64,000 nucleotides of DNA from an uncultured Muribaculaceae bacterium (GCA_910588035.1 CAJUPY010000004.1:101515-165514); one strand, 5' to 3'. Counted from the first letter of the stretch, positions 17,156-27,221 are shown. The notes: generated by a model from the letters alone, not told the origin. A program made the numbers and translations.

Positions 17156-18688
17156 ATGGATCGACCTGTCAGAGTCAGATTTGCTCCTTCACCGACCGGC
17201 CCCCTTCACATCGGAGGCGTCAGAACAGCTCTTTACAACTATCTGTTTGCCCGTCAGAATGGCGGTAAAATGATCTTGAGAATTGAAGACACAGACTCTC
17301 AACGCTTTGTGCCGGGTGCCGAAGATTATATCAACGAGGCTCTCGCATGGCTTGGAATAGAAATAGATGAGGGCGTTCGCGAGGGAGGACCATTCGGCCC
17401 TTACAAACAAAGTGAACGGCGAGACATTTATCGGGAGCATGTGAAAATGTTGCTCGACAACAACCGGGCCTACATTGCGTTTGACACCCCGGCCGAACTT
17501 GAGGCAGCGCGTTCCGCTCACCCCAACTTCCAGTACGACGCCTCGACGCGCGGCTCGATGAGAAATTCGCTGACGCTTTCTGCCGAGGAGGTTGAAAGCC
17601 TGATAGCCGCGGGAACGCCCTATGTCGTCCGTTTTCTGATTGAACCGGGACGTGATGTCGAGGTTGACGACCTTATTCGCGGAAAAGTGGTTATCAACTC
17701 ATCGGTTCTCGACGACAAGGTGCTGTATAAGAGTGCCGATGACCTGCCGACCTACCACCTTGCCAATATCGTCGACGACCACCTGATGGAGATTTCCCAT
17801 GTCATCAGAGGCGAAGAGTGGTTGCCGTCGGCACCGCTCCATGTGTTGCTGTATGAGGCCTTTGGCTGGAGTGACACTATGCCTCGTTTTGTCCACCTTC
17901 CGCTGTTGCTTAAACCCGACGGAAAGGGTAAACTCAGCAAGCGTGATGGCGACCGTCTCGGATTCCCTGTTTTTCCGCTCGAGTGGCATGACCCTAAGAG
18001 CGGTGAGATATCGAGCGGTTATCGTGAAAGCGGTTATCTGCCTCAGGCTGTTGTCAATTTCCTCGCTCTGCTCGGCTGGAATCCGGGAGACGACACAGAG
18101 ATCATGTCTATGGACGAGCTGGTTGCGAAATTCTCTCTCGACCACTGCTCGCGTGCCGGCGCGAAGTTCGCATTTGAAAAAGGCAAATGGTTCAACCACA
18201 GTTATCTGCAGATGGTTGACGACGCCACTCTGGCACAAATGTTCAAACCTGTTCTGAAAAAACATGGAGTGAATCCAGATGATTGGTCTGACGACTATCT
18301 GACCCGAGTTGTCTCGATGGTGAAAGGACGCATCAACTTTGTCAATGATCTTTGGGAAAATGCCTCGTTCTTTTTCGTGCAACCGACAGAATATGAAGCT
18401 AAGTCGGTCAAGAAACGCTGGACTCCCGACATGCCCGGCAACATGAAGACTCTCATCTCGATCTTGCGTGGACTCGATGATTTCTCGTCAGCGGCTGCCG
18501 AACCTGTCGTTCTCGGCTGGATCACTGACAACGGGCTTCACATGGGCAATGTGATGAACGCGTTTCGCCTGGCTGTGGTCGGACAGTGTAAAGGGCCCCA
18601 CATGTTTGACATCACCGAATTGCTTGGCAAAGAGGAAACTATCAAACGCATCGAGGCCGGAATTGAAAATATAAAACCAGTCGAATAA
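17156..18688 (+). CDS. gltX: Glutamyl-tRNA synthetase
   Basis: Charges tRNA-Glu with glutamate. The 510-residue class I synthetase has the HIGH-type signature PSPTGPLHIGG at the N-terminus and the KMSKS-type signature KLSKRDGDR near residue 260, followed by the anticodon-binding helical domain. Length and order are normal for Bacteroidales. It has its own promoter and is followed 15 nt later by waaA. Confidence 0.98.
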   Translation: MDRPVRVRFAPSPTGPLHIGGVRTALYNYLFARQNGGKMILRIEDTDSQRFVPGAEDYINEALAWLGIEIDEGVREGGPFGPYKQSERRDIYREHVKMLLDNNRAYIAFDTPAELEAARSAHPNFQYDASTRGSMRNSLTLSAEEVESLIAAGTPYVVRFLIEPGRDVEVDDLIRGKVVINSSVLDDKVLYKSADDLPTYHLANIVDDHLMEISHVIRGEEWLPSAPLHVLLYEAFGWSDTMPRFVHLPLLLKPDGKGKLSKRDGDRLGFPVFPLEWHDPKSGEISSGYRESGYLPQAVVNFLALLGWNPGDDTEIMSMDELVAKFSLDHCSRAGAKFAFEKGKWFNHSYLQMVDDATLAQMFKPVLKKHGVNPDDWSDDYLTRVVSMVKGRINFVNDLWENASFFFVQPTEYEAKSVKKRWTPDMPGNMKTLISILRGLDDFSSAAAEPVVLGWITDNGLHMGNVMNAFRLAVVGQCKGPHMFDITELLGKEETIKRIEAGIENIKPVE

Positions 18689-18703
18689 AACTTCCAGTGG
18701 CCG

Positions 18704-19957
18704 ATGAATTGGCTATATGACACCGCCATACGCATTTATGGCCTGGCAGTGCGCTGTGTGGCGTCGCGGAATCCCAAAGCCGCAAAGATGATAGCGGGAC
18801 ACCGCGAATCGCTGGATCGTCTCAGACGGAAAATCAAACCCGGCGACCGTCCGGTGTGGATTCATGTGGCATCGCTCGGTGAGTTTGAGCAGGGACGTCC
18901 GTTGATTGAACGTATCAGGCGGGAGCATCCGGGGAAAAAAATTGTCTTGAGTTTCTTTTCTCCGTCCGGATTTGAGGTGCGCAGGAACTATGACAAGGTC
19001 GATGCGACATTTTATCTTCCTTTTGACACTCCCGGTAATGCCCGCCGGATTATTGACGCGATCGATCCGTCTGTGGCCATATTTGTCAAATATGAGTTCT
19101 GGGGCAACTATCTCGAGACTCTTTACAAACGTGATATCCCCGTCTATCTCATATCTGCCATCTTCCGCAGGAATCAGATTTTCTTCCGCCCTTATGGCGG
19201 TTTCATGAGGCGTGTGCTCGGTTTTTTCAAACATCTTTATATTCAGGACGAGAATTCCCGCCGTCTGTTGTCATCGGTTGGCATCAGTAATGTGACCGTT
19301 GCCGGAGATACGCGTTTCGACCGTGTGACCGATGTTATGAAAGCTTCGTCTGAGATTGCCGGAATGGATCGGTTCAATGCCGGAAACGGTGCCGATTTGA
19401 TTTTCGGCAGCAGTTGGCCGGCCGATGAGGAGAAATATTTCAAGTTTCTAAACGATAACCCCGATCTGACGTTCATCATCGCCCCACATGAGTTTGATGA
19501 CGAAAGATTGAAGAAGATGCGCGATTCTTTGCGCGGTAATGTCGTTTTGTTGTCGCAGTGGGAGAAAATGGCAGCCGGAGAGTCGACGCGGGCAACGGGC
19601 CACGACAAGATAAGAGGCATCATAGTCGACTCGTTCGGCAAACTGTCGTCGCTCTACCGTTATGCCCGTGTCGCATACATAGGCGGAGGATTCGGCTCTG
19701 GAATACACAACATAAATGAGGCTGCCGTCTATGGCATTCCGGTTGTTTTCGGTCCGGTCTTCAGGAAGTTCAAGGAGGCTTCAGATCTGATAGCTGCGGG
19801 AGGCGCATTCAGCTGTCGCGACGCATCGGAGGTTTGTGACACGCTCCGGCAACTGACTTACGACGAGAAAATGAGGAGCGAGGCCGGAAAAGAAGCGGGT
19901 GACTATATCAGACGCAGCATTGGTGCGACCGATCTGATCTATAGAGATTTGTTTTAA
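18704..19957 (+). CDS. waaA: 3-deoxy-D-manno-octulosonic acid (Kdo) transferase
   Basis: Transfers Kdo from CMP-Kdo to lipid A precursor at the cytoplasmic face of the inner membrane. The 417-residue GT30 enzyme has a short N-terminal hydrophobic anchor, the conserved HVASLGEFEQGRPLIE (with the catalytic glutamate), VKYEFWGNYL, SAIFRRNQIFF, and the C-terminal YIGGGFGSGIHNINEAA nucleotide-binding motif. The start is chosen at the ATG 15 nt after gltX, implying co-transcription. Confidence 0.96.
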   Translation: MNWLYDTAIRIYGLAVRCVASRNPKAAKMIAGHRESLDRLRRKIKPGDRPVWIHVASLGEFEQGRPLIERIRREHPGKKIVLSFFSPSGFEVRRNYDKVDATFYLPFDTPGNARRIIDAIDPSVAIFVKYEFWGNYLETLYKRDIPVYLISAIFRRNQIFFRPYGGFMRRVLGFFKHLYIQDENSRRLLSSVGISNVTVAGDTRFDRVTDVMKASSEIAGMDRFNAGNGADLIFGSSWPADEEKYFKFLNDNPDLTFIIAPHEFDDERLKKMRDSLRGNVVLLSQWEKMAAGESTRATGHDKIRGIIVDSFGKLSSLYRYARVAYIGGGFGSGIHNINEAAVYGIPVVFGPVFRKFKEASDLIAAGGAFSCRDASEVCDTLRQLTYDEKMRSEAGKEAGDYIRRSIGATDLIYRDLF

Positions 19958-20018
19958 AAGAATTGAACCTGCCGACCGTTTCAGGTGTTATAGTTTAAAC
20001 CTGAAAATGTGTTAAAAG

Positions 20019-20624
20019 ATGAAAAAAACTATATTTGCAGCTTCGTTTGCAGCTTTTCTGTTGTCGCTGTCGTCATGTGACAGCAAGTCAAAACTCGCAG
20101 ATGACATTGCCGGAAGTTGGGCAAGTTCGCCCGAACGTTTCGTTGACAATCAGGCGAGTTCAGCCTCGATCATTCAGATAATTGATTTCACCAAAGATCA
20201 GTCCAAGACGGGCGGAACCCTGACCATGAGCGGATTGTTCTCGATAATGACGGCTATGCCCCAGAGTGATAGAGCTATTCAGCCACTGAGCGTCACTGCA
20301 AGCGGCGTGGCATCAATAGCCGGTGAATGGACTGTAATAGATGATGACGAGATCTCTGTTTTTCTTGATGCCAAGACTTTGAACGTCAATGTAGATCCGT
20401 CGGCGGTGGTTCTTGACGACAATCTGCTGACCAATGAATCGACCCCCGACACAACATCTCTTAAACCGGCTTTGGCGCGTTCGATAGAGGCTCAGATCAA
20501 GTCGGCTGTAGGAAATCAGTTTTTCAATGTGAGAAAGATCGATGATATCAAGATCAAAGATAACATAATGTCGTGTGAGATCAACAAACGCGACCTCACA
20601 TTGCGCCGGCAGACTGTCGACTGA
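20019..20624 (+). CDS. Hypothetical lipoprotein
   Basis: Not recognised beyond being a lipoprotein. The 201 residues begin with a lipoprotein signal peptide with lipobox LSSC (Cys20). The mature part starts with a lipocalin-like IAGSW motif followed by alternating strands and a central acidic GEWTVIDDDEISVFLDAK, suggesting a small beta-barrel. A 7-bp inverted repeat (TTCAGGT/ACCTGAA) lies at about 19980-20005 just before it. It ends head-to-head with the DUF4421 gene with no intervening base. Confidence 0.75.
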   Translation: MKKTIFAASFAAFLLSLSSCDSKSKLADDIAGSWASSPERFVDNQASSASIIQIIDFTKDQSKTGGTLTMSGLFSIMTAMPQSDRAIQPLSVTASGVASIAGEWTVIDDDEISVFLDAKTLNVNVDPSAVVLDDNLLTNESTPDTTSLKPALARSIEAQIKSAVGNQFFNVRKIDDIKIKDNIMSCEINKRDLTLRRQTVD

Positions 20625-21683
20625 TCACCACAGGTTGAACCTGTAGCCGATCGAGGCGTTCACGCTCCACATCATGCTTATCAACGTATGTTCCTTGTCG
20701 GAGATCAGGTTGTTCTCAATATTGCCTACTATGCCTACAAACCACTTTCCGTGGTTGTAGACTGCCGAGGCATTGAACCGGTTTGACAGACCGAATGTCG
20801 TCGATGACTTGCCGGGATTATTTATGTAGCCTGTTCTGATGCCGACCGAGGGGGCTTCGGAAATGCCGATCAGCCAGTTGTGGGGCAGAGCCCAGTTGTA
20901 GGCATAGCCGAGTTTGACTGCATAATTGCGGTTCTTGACGTGGTAAAAATACTCTGACCACGACATTGGCAGATGTGCTTTCATGTAGACCGGCAGGCTG
21001 TTGAAATCGAAGTTGTAGTTCAAGGAGTAGTAGGAGAAACCGGCAAACGGGGTTCCGGCCGATTTTTTCTGTAGTTTGCTGAAACTGAACGCCGCTCCCT
21101 GGCTGTAATGGGCGTGGTTGAAGAAATAGTAGGCGTCAAATCCCCACTGCCGGGTGTTGATTCCTTTGAATTCAAGGTCGGGTCTGATGTCTATCTCCGG
21201 GGTGGCAAAAGAGCTGATATGTGTGCCGACATCATTGCTGATGAAATAGAAATTGGCTGCGAGCAGCGAGCAGCTGAACCCGAATGTGAATCGTTTTCGG
21301 GCATTGGGGTTGCCGCCGAACAGTTTCGACACGTTGACGTCATAGCCGACCGAGACGGCGAGGTAGGTCAGGTAGAGTCCCATTGAGGTACAGGGGTCTG
21401 AGATCATCGACATCTTTGTCTTGTTCTCAAACCTGAAATCATAGTAGTCCATCCATGATTCCGTTCTGAACTTCATGTTGAATTTGTTTCCCGTGCCGAC
21501 AACGTAGGTCGAATCGTAGCTGTTGAAGAATTTGTCGCCCCAGCGATACACATCGATGCAGAAGTGGGGAAATTTACCCCATGTGGCGATTGAATCGAGT
21601 GCGAGTGACAGGGCTTCGGCCCGGGGTGAGAACACCCCCGACAGAAAAATCAATAAAAACAACAATCGACAGCGGGTTTTCAT
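20625..21683 (-). CDS. DUF4421 family outer-membrane beta-barrel protein
   Basis: Function unknown. The 352 residues carry a signal peptide (ending about SPRAEA), then many amphipathic strands with aromatic ends and a C-terminal GYRFNLW typical of outer-membrane barrels. The conserved opening with KFPHFCIDVYRWGDKFFNSYD and the MGLYLTYLAVSVGY strand match DUF4421 as I know it. It is the last gene of the rpoN-to-DUF4421 run, 35 nt after the M16 peptidase. Its stop codon shares the palindrome TGATCA with that of the convergent lipoprotein gene. Confidence 0.8.
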   Translation of the reverse strand: MKTRCRLLFLLIFLSGVFSPRAEALSLALDSIATWGKFPHFCIDVYRWGDKFFNSYDSTYVVGTGNKFNMKFRTESWMDYYDFRFENKTKMSMISDPCTSMGLYLTYLAVSVGYDVNVSKLFGGNPNARKRFTFGFSCSLLAANFYFISNDVGTHISSFATPEIDIRPDLEFKGINTRQWGFDAYYFFNHAHYSQGAAFSFSKLQKKSAGTPFAGFSYYSLNYNFDFNSLPVYMKAHLPMSWSEYFYHVKNRNYAVKLGYAYNWALPHNWLIGISEAPSVGIRTGYINNPGKSSTTFGLSNRFNASAVYNHGKWFVGIVGNIENNLISDKEHTLISMMWSVNASIGYRFNLW

Positions 21684-21718
21684 ATTGTTGGCAAAGATAC
21701 AAACTTATGCAGACATAA

Positions 21719-22948
21719 TCAAGAGAGTGTTAGAGACGAGAGTCTTTCGGGAGAGATCAGCGAGGCCACCCGGCTTATGTCGTCGACCGTGACAGAGTTT
21801 ATCAGGCTGATTGTCTCGGCCTGGGTTCTGACACGGCCTTTGACAAGCATAGCGTGTCCCATTGCCTGTGCGTCTGACTCATGGTTCTCGCTTGCGACGA
21901 TCAGCTGACCGATGTATTGACGTTTGGCCGCTTCGAGAGCTTTTTCTCCGATGTGGTGGTGCTGAATGCGTCTCAATTCGATGTCGATCAGTTGCCGGCA
22001 TCGGGCGATGTCTTCATGGTCGCAGCCGAAATAGATCGAGAACAGACCGCAGTCACTGTATAGCGACAGGGCCGATTCAATGGTGTAGACCAATCCTTCT
22101 TTCTCCCGGAGGGCGACATTCAGACGTGCGTTCATGCCCGGGCCGCCTATGATGTTGTTCAGAAGCGCGAGGGCTGTCCGGTCGGGAGAGGCGATTCCCG
22201 GTATACGTGTTCCCAGAATCGTGTGGCACTGGTGGTGGCCTGAGTCGCGGTTGACGTTGAACGGTAGGGTTGGTCTCGGACGCATGCGCCGGTTGGGAGC
22301 GGCAACATCGCGCAGAGACGAGAACCCGTGTTCAACCGCCTCGAGGACAGTTTCGGCCGGAGTAGGGCCAAGATAGAAGAAGACCATGTTGCGCGCGGTG
22401 TAGAATGATTTGAGAAACTCGCGGCAGTCGTCAGAGGTTATGTTTCTCACCGAACGTTCCGTTCCGAGAATGTTGTGGCCTAAAGATGAACCTTTGAAAA
22501 TGAGTTCGTCAAAATCGTCGTAGACAGCCTCCGATGGAGTGTCGCGATAGCTCAGAATCTCGTCGATGATCACCTCTCGTTCTTTGCGCAGTTCCTCTTC
22601 AGGGAACACCGATTTGGTCACCAGCTCACCGATCAGGTCGCAGGCGCGTTTCAGATGCCCGGTCGGGAATATTGAATAAATGACGGTCTCTTCCTTGTTT
22701 GTGAATGCGTTGAGTTCGCCTCCGACTTCTTCCATACAGTTCAGAATGTATGAAGGGGAGTGGCGTGTCGTTCCTTTGAAAATCGTGTGTTCGATAAAAT
22801 GGGCGATGCCATAGATGCCGCGTTGTTCGTCGCGGCTGCCGGCATTGACATCGATGCCGCAGTATTCTGCCGCGGCATCGATCTGCCGGTGTACGATTCT
22901 CAGGCCGTTGGATGTGGTCAGATATGTGATTGTTTCTTTTTCAGTCAT
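21719..22948 (-). CDS. M16 family zinc metallopeptidase
   Basis: Peptidase of the pitrilysin/processing-peptidase family, single M16 plus M16C unit. The inverted zinc motif HxxEH is intact (H50-F-I-E-H54, in YGIAHFIEH), with the third ligand in the KEREVIIDEI helix. The 409-residue length equals the usual single-unit form, and no signal peptide is visible, so a cytoplasmic location is likely. Its ATG overlaps the ispG stop by one base (TGATG), implying translational coupling. Substrate unknown. Confidence 0.92.
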   Translation of the reverse strand: MTEKETITYLTTSNGLRIVHRQIDAAAEYCGIDVNAGSRDEQRGIYGIAHFIEHTIFKGTTRHSPSYILNCMEEVGGELNAFTNKEETVIYSIFPTGHLKRACDLIGELVTKSVFPEEELRKEREVIIDEILSYRDTPSEAVYDDFDELIFKGSSLGHNILGTERSVRNITSDDCREFLKSFYTARNMVFFYLGPTPAETVLEAVEHGFSSLRDVAAPNRRMRPRPTLPFNVNRDSGHHQCHTILGTRIPGIASPDRTALALLNNIIGGPGMNARLNVALREKEGLVYTIESALSLYSDCGLFSIYFGCDHEDIARCRQLIDIELRRIQHHHIGEKALEAAKRQYIGQLIVASENHESDAQAMGHAMLVKGRVRTQAETISLINSVTVDDISRVASLISPERLSSLTLS

Positions 22949-24603
22949 CAGCAGTCGGTCCAGACACCGTCGGTTTTCAGAATCTCGATCAGCCTCGGGA
23001 GTGCTTTCGAAGCCTCGATGTTTTTTTCAATGCACTCCTTGCCTCGGTAGAGGCTCACATGTCCGGCAGCCGCTCCGACATACCCATAGTCGGCATCGGC
23101 CATTTCTCCGGGACCGTTGACGATGCAGCCCATGACACCTATCTTGAGACCTTTGAGATGAGATGTCGCTTTCTTGATTTCGGCAAGTGTCGTCTGAAGG
23201 TCAAAAAGAGTGCGTCCGCATCCGGGACATGAAATGAATTCGGTTTTGGTGAAACGGCGACGTGCCGCCTGAAGTATCGCAAACGACAGATTGGCGGTCT
23301 CACTCGGGGTGAGCGCCGGGGCATCGAGCATTATTCCGTCGCAGAATCCGTTCAGCAGAAGGGTTCCGAAGTCGGCCGAGGAGTGGAGTGTGATTTTCTC
23401 TTTTGAAGTCTCGTCATAGCGTAATTTTACAATGATCTGACGTTTCATGCCGGCCGCTTCGATAAGTTTCATTGCAGTCATCAATGCTCCGGTCGCATTG
23501 GGGTGTGATGATGTCAGAATGACCGGTGTATCGGCCTCGGCAGGGAGATTTGAGCCGTCGCCTACATCGGTGGTCTCATAATTGCCGTCAATGAAAAGGT
23601 CGGGGGTGCGTTCGTTGTCGAATTCTGCGTCTTCATGGCGTTTATCCATGACGACTATGGTTCTGCTTTTCTGTCGGGGGGCGATCTGATATGGTTCGTC
23701 AATGACAGCATCGGCCAGTTGTTTCATGGAAGCCCGTTTGGTGATGTGGTCGACAAGTTCGCGCGCGACCGGAATCTCGGCTTCGGGTGCTTCGCTGAGC
23801 GAGACTCTGACGGTGTCACCGAAGCCCTGGGCCAGCAGTGTGCCGATGCCGACAGCCGATTTTATACGGCCGTCTTCACCTTCGCCTGCCTCTGTGACTC
23901 CGAGGTGAAGCGGAAAGTGCATGTTTTCGTTGTCCATTGCTTTGACAAGCCGTCGCACGCTCTCGACCATGACAACGGTGTTTGATGCTTTCATCGAGAT
24001 TACGACATTTTTGAAGTCTTGTCTGACACAGACCCTTAGAAATTCCATTGCGCTCTCGACCATTCCGGCGGGTGTGTCGCCGTAGCGGCTCATGATGCGG
24101 TCTGACAGCGATCCGTGGTTGACTCCGATGCGTATGGCGACTGAATTCTCACGACACAGTCCGATGAACGGAATCAAAGTGTCGTCTATGCGTTTCAGTT
24201 CGGCTTTATATTCTTCATCGGTGTATGTGAGTTTTTTGAACGTTCGTCCCGGATCGACAAAATTGCCGGGATTGATGCGCACCTTCTCGACCGTCCCGGC
24301 AGCCGCGAAAGCTGCTTTAGGGTTGAAATGAATGTCGGCCACAAGCGGCACGTTCACTCCGTTGTCGCGCAACCGTCGCCGTATCTCGCCGAGATTGACT
24401 GCCTCACGGACTCCCTGTGCAGTCAAACGCACATATTCACCGCCGGCACTGACAATCGCCTCTGTCTGAGATACGCTGCCGTCAGTGTCCATTGTCGAGG
24501 TGTTTGTCATCGACTGGATTCTGATAGGATTGTGTCCCCCCATAGGCACTCCGCCAATCACGACCTCTGTGGTCGGGCGGCGGCGATAGTCAAACGGATT
24601 CAT
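22948..24603 (-). CDS. ispG: 4-hydroxy-3-methylbut-2-enyl diphosphate synthase, long form
   Basis: Penultimate step of the MEP pathway, converting MEcPP to HMBPP with a 4Fe-4S cluster. The TIM-barrel half is clear (NPIRIQSMTNTSTMDT, VADIHFNPKAA, KVRINPGNF, GVNHGSLSDR). The cluster-binding domain shows FISCPGCGRTLFDL and GVMGCIVNGPGEMADADYG. At 551 residues it is the long, plant/Bacteroidetes/Chlamydia type with an extra domain between barrel and cluster domain (about residues 270-430). It supplies isoprenoids for UppS encoded at 34 kb. It starts 3 nt after the purE stop. Confidence 0.97.
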   Translation of the reverse strand: MNPFDYRRRPTTEVVIGGVPMGGHNPIRIQSMTNTSTMDTDGSVSQTEAIVSAGGEYVRLTAQGVREAVNLGEIRRRLRDNGVNVPLVADIHFNPKAAFAAAGTVEKVRINPGNFVDPGRTFKKLTYTDEEYKAELKRIDDTLIPFIGLCRENSVAIRIGVNHGSLSDRIMSRYGDTPAGMVESAMEFLRVCVRQDFKNVVISMKASNTVVMVESVRRLVKAMDNENMHFPLHLGVTEAGEGEDGRIKSAVGIGTLLAQGFGDTVRVSLSEAPEAEIPVARELVDHITKRASMKQLADAVIDEPYQIAPRQKSRTIVVMDKRHEDAEFDNERTPDLFIDGNYETTDVGDGSNLPAEADTPVILTSSHPNATGALMTAMKLIEAAGMKRQIIVKLRYDETSKEKITLHSSADFGTLLLNGFCDGIMLDAPALTPSETANLSFAILQAARRRFTKTEFISCPGCGRTLFDLQTTLAEIKKATSHLKGLKIGVMGCIVNGPGEMADADYGYVGAAAGHVSLYRGKECIEKNIEASKALPRLIEILKTDGVWTDC

Positions 24604-24606
24604 CGG

Positions 24607-25113
24607 TCAGTTGACTTTATAGTCATATTTTACCTCGGCAAGGTCTTTGTTGGCTTTCACGATCTTGGCCGACAGACTTGCGCGGTAAGTGGCGAAACGC
24701 TCCGCTATTCCGCTGTCGGTAAGCGACAGAATCTGGGTGGCCATGACTGCCGCGTTCAATGCTCCGTTGATGCCGACGGTTGCGACAGAGATGCCCGGAG
24801 GCATCTGGACAATAGACAGAAGGGCATCGCGTCCGTCAAGAGTGGAATTGATCGGAATGCCGATCACCGGCAGCGGTGTCATCGCGGCGATAACGCCCGG
24901 AAGGGCGGCGGCCATACCTGCGGCGGCTATTATGACTTTTATTCCGCGGTCGGCTGCGGTGGTGGCAAATTTTTCAACCTCGATCGGGGTGCGGTGGGCC
25001 GACAGTGCGTTCATTTCAAACGGAATCTGCATGGCATCAAGAAAATCTGCCGCTTTTTTCAGAATAGGGAGGTCAGATGTGCTCCCCATGATAATGCTGA
25101 CGAGTGGTGTCAT
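24607..25113 (-). CDS. purE: N5-carboxyaminoimidazole ribonucleotide mutase (class I PurE)
   Basis: Purine synthesis step N5-CAIR to CAIR. The 168 residues contain the phosphate loop MGSTSDLP, the catalytic SAHRTP and the AAGMAAALPGVIAA motif, a class I (bacterial) PurE of normal length. It sits between PAP2 and ispG in a tight run, so it is probably expressed with rpoN. purD lies elsewhere in the window (38.8 kb), so the pathway is dispersed. Confidence 0.96.
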   Translation of the reverse strand: MTPLVSIIMGSTSDLPILKKAADFLDAMQIPFEMNALSAHRTPIEVEKFATTAADRGIKVIIAAAGMAAALPGVIAAMTPLPVIGIPINSTLDGRDALLSIVQMPPGISVATVGINGALNAAVMATQILSLTDSGIAERFATYRASLSAKIVKANKDLAEVKYDYKVN

Positions 25114-25142
25114 TTGTCGTTTATTATTGTGTTGGATTTATT

Positions 25143-25757
25143 TCAATGAGTGAGCATCACACACGCGGTGACGCAGACAATTCCGTTGGCGATGCCTGCC
25201 AGAACCTGCATAAGCGTGTGGCGTTCGAGTATCAGCCGGCATGTGCCGACCAGCCCCGTGGCTATTATCGATGAACAGAACAAAAGTGACATGCCGGTTA
25301 TGTTCAGCTGATAATACATCAGACAGAAGATAAGGGCTGTCAGACCACCCATGGCCGCACCGTGGGCACTGATTTTCCACCAGCGGTTGACAATGGCCGA
25401 GATGACGGTGGCCAGTCCGGCTCCGACAATGAACATCGACAGCCACAGCGGTGAGTGGATCGAGTCGAGATACCATGCCAGGACGAAGTAGCAGACAGCA
25501 GTGACGCCGTAGGGTATGGGTCTTTCCTCGCGTTTGTTGAGGCCGGAGTCTGAGACGACTTTTGTTTTCAGCAGAATTCCGATCACAATGATCGGAATGA
25601 CGCAGGTGACGGCAAATGTCGTCGCTATGACCCCGAGTTTTGATCCGGATGACACGATGAAAAGAATGGATTTTGTCAAGACCAGTGTCATGGCGTAGGT
25701 CGGAATCAGCAGCGGGCTGAAGATTGCGGAAATTATGCGTGCTATTTTTTCTAACAT
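25143..25757 (-). CDS. PAP2-like membrane protein
   Basis: Probable integral-membrane phosphatase-related protein; 204 residues with six or so hydrophobic helices. Degenerate PAP2 motifs can be traced: KREERPIPYG (motif 1, residues 75-84), WKISAHGAAMGG (motif 2, replacing PSGH) and RLILERHTLMQVLAG (motif 3, with Gln where the usual Asp sits). This pattern occurs in a Bacteroidota branch of the family; whether it is active cannot be judged. It begins 5 nt after the rpoN stop, suggesting co-transcription. Confidence 0.75.
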   Translation of the reverse strand: MLEKIARIISAIFSPLLIPTYAMTLVLTKSILFIVSSGSKLGVIATTFAVTCVIPIIVIGILLKTKVVSDSGLNKREERPIPYGVTAVCYFVLAWYLDSIHSPLWLSMFIVGAGLATVISAIVNRWWKISAHGAAMGGLTALIFCLMYYQLNITGMSLLFCSSIIATGLVGTCRLILERHTLMQVLAGIANGIVCVTACVMLTH

Positions 25758-25762
25758 GGTGT

Positions 25763-27214
25763 TTACATTTCTTTTCTCAGACGAGCCACCGGAATGCCGA
25801 GTCTCTCGCGGTATTTTGCTACGGTGCGTCGTGCCAGGTTATATCCGAGCCGTGTCATGGCGGCCGTTATCTGTTCGTCACTCATCGGGTGGCGTTTGTC
25901 TTCGTTTCCGATAATTTTCTTTAGCTCGGCCAGAATAGCATGAGACGATGTGTCTTCATCGGTCTGGGTCCGTTCGTTGAAAAACATCTTCAGCGGATAG
26001 AGGCCGCGTTGTGTCGCGACATATTTAGATGCCGTCGCACGCGATATGACCGACAGGTCGTCGCCGGTTATGGCGGCGATGTCTTTGAGAATCATTGGCT
26101 TGATCTGTCTCGGATCTTCAGAGATGAAGAAGTCGTGTTGAAGCGTCACGATCGCGCTCATGACCCTGAACAGGGTTTCCTGACGTGTGCGCAGAATCTT
26201 TATGAAGTCGCGGGCTTCGTCGCGGTGTTGTCTGATGAATGTCTGGGCTTCGCGGCGTTGGCGTGCGGAGGCGGCGTCGTCGACCGGAAGCGCATCGTCA
26301 GAAAATGTCTTCTCAATCGTCAACTCGGGTAGGTTGTTGAGCAGAGTCAAGGTTATGCGGTCGTTGTCGGTCTCGATTAGAAAGTCGGGCACGATGTGTC
26401 TGGAATTTTCCTCGATGCCACCGTCGGTGAATTCGCTTCCCGGTTTTGGATTCAGTTGTCTGATCACGGTCAGAGCCGATTTCAGCCGGTCGAGCGGAAG
26501 CGACATCATCGAGGCGATTCGGTCGAAATGTTTTTTAGCGAAGATGTCGAAATAGTCGGCGATAATCTCGCGTGCATCATTGACGGCCTGTGAGGGTGAG
26601 CGTCGTTTCAACTGAAGCAGCAGGCAGTCGCGCAGGTCTGTTGCTGCTATTCCTGCCGGATCAAGCCCTCTGACCATGTTCCAGACCTGACGCACACGGT
26701 CGGTCGTCACATCGAGTCCGGTTTGAATGGCTATGTCGTCGGTGATGGAGTTCATGTCTCGCCCCATGTAGCCGTTGTCATCGATATTGCCGATGATGTA
26801 ACGGACAATCAGCCGGTCTTCATCGTTCATGTCGATTTCAGACAACTGACGCGACAGTGAGTCGATGAGGCTACCTTCAGATGCGACCGCGACAGGCTCA
26901 TAAAATCCGTCGTCGCGACTTCTGTTCGAGGCTTCGAAACGATAGGCGGGAATATCGTCATCGTTACGGTAGTCAGCAAGTTGCATTTCCTCTGAACTCT
27001 CGCTGAACGGAATGTCATTTTCCTCGGTCTGCGGCTCTGGTTCAGGTTTGTCGGCCACTTCAAGAGCCGGAAGTTCCTCAAGCGCACGTTTCACCTCTTC
27101 CTCGACTTCGATCGCGTTCATTTCGAGCATGCGGCCAACGCGCACCTGCAACGGCAGGAGCCGCTGTTGTTGCGTTTGTTCGATGTGAAGCCGTTGTGAA
27201 TCGTCAGATGCCAT
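25763..27214 (-). CDS. rpoN: RNA polymerase sigma-54 factor
   Basis: Alternative sigma factor needing AAA+ activators. The 483 residues start with the Gln/Leu-rich activator-interacting region (IEQTQQQRLLPLQV), followed by an acidic linker (about 50-90), the core-binding domain (about 110-300) and the DNA-binding domain ending in the RpoN box ARRTVAKYRE near the C-terminus. A fully consensus promoter (27222-27252) ends 7 nt before the ATG, so its mRNA should be leaderless or nearly so. It heads a six-gene run on the minus strand. Confidence 0.97.
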   Translation of the reverse strand: MASDDSQRLHIEQTQQQRLLPLQVRVGRMLEMNAIEVEEEVKRALEELPALEVADKPEPEPQTEENDIPFSESSEEMQLADYRNDDDIPAYRFEASNRSRDDGFYEPVAVASEGSLIDSLSRQLSEIDMNDEDRLIVRYIIGNIDDNGYMGRDMNSITDDIAIQTGLDVTTDRVRQVWNMVRGLDPAGIAATDLRDCLLLQLKRRSPSQAVNDAREIIADYFDIFAKKHFDRIASMMSLPLDRLKSALTVIRQLNPKPGSEFTDGGIEENSRHIVPDFLIETDNDRITLTLLNNLPELTIEKTFSDDALPVDDAASARQRREAQTFIRQHRDEARDFIKILRTRQETLFRVMSAIVTLQHDFFISEDPRQIKPMILKDIAAITGDDLSVISRATASKYVATQRGLYPLKMFFNERTQTDEDTSSHAILAELKKIIGNEDKRHPMSDEQITAAMTRLGYNLARRTVAKYRERLGIPVARLRKEM

Positions 27215-27221
27215 ATCAATG

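Noticed and set aside
24328..25149. 273-codon plus-strand frame over purE and ispG
   Set aside because: Antisense to two clearly identified genes and His/Cys/Arg-rich without any domain.
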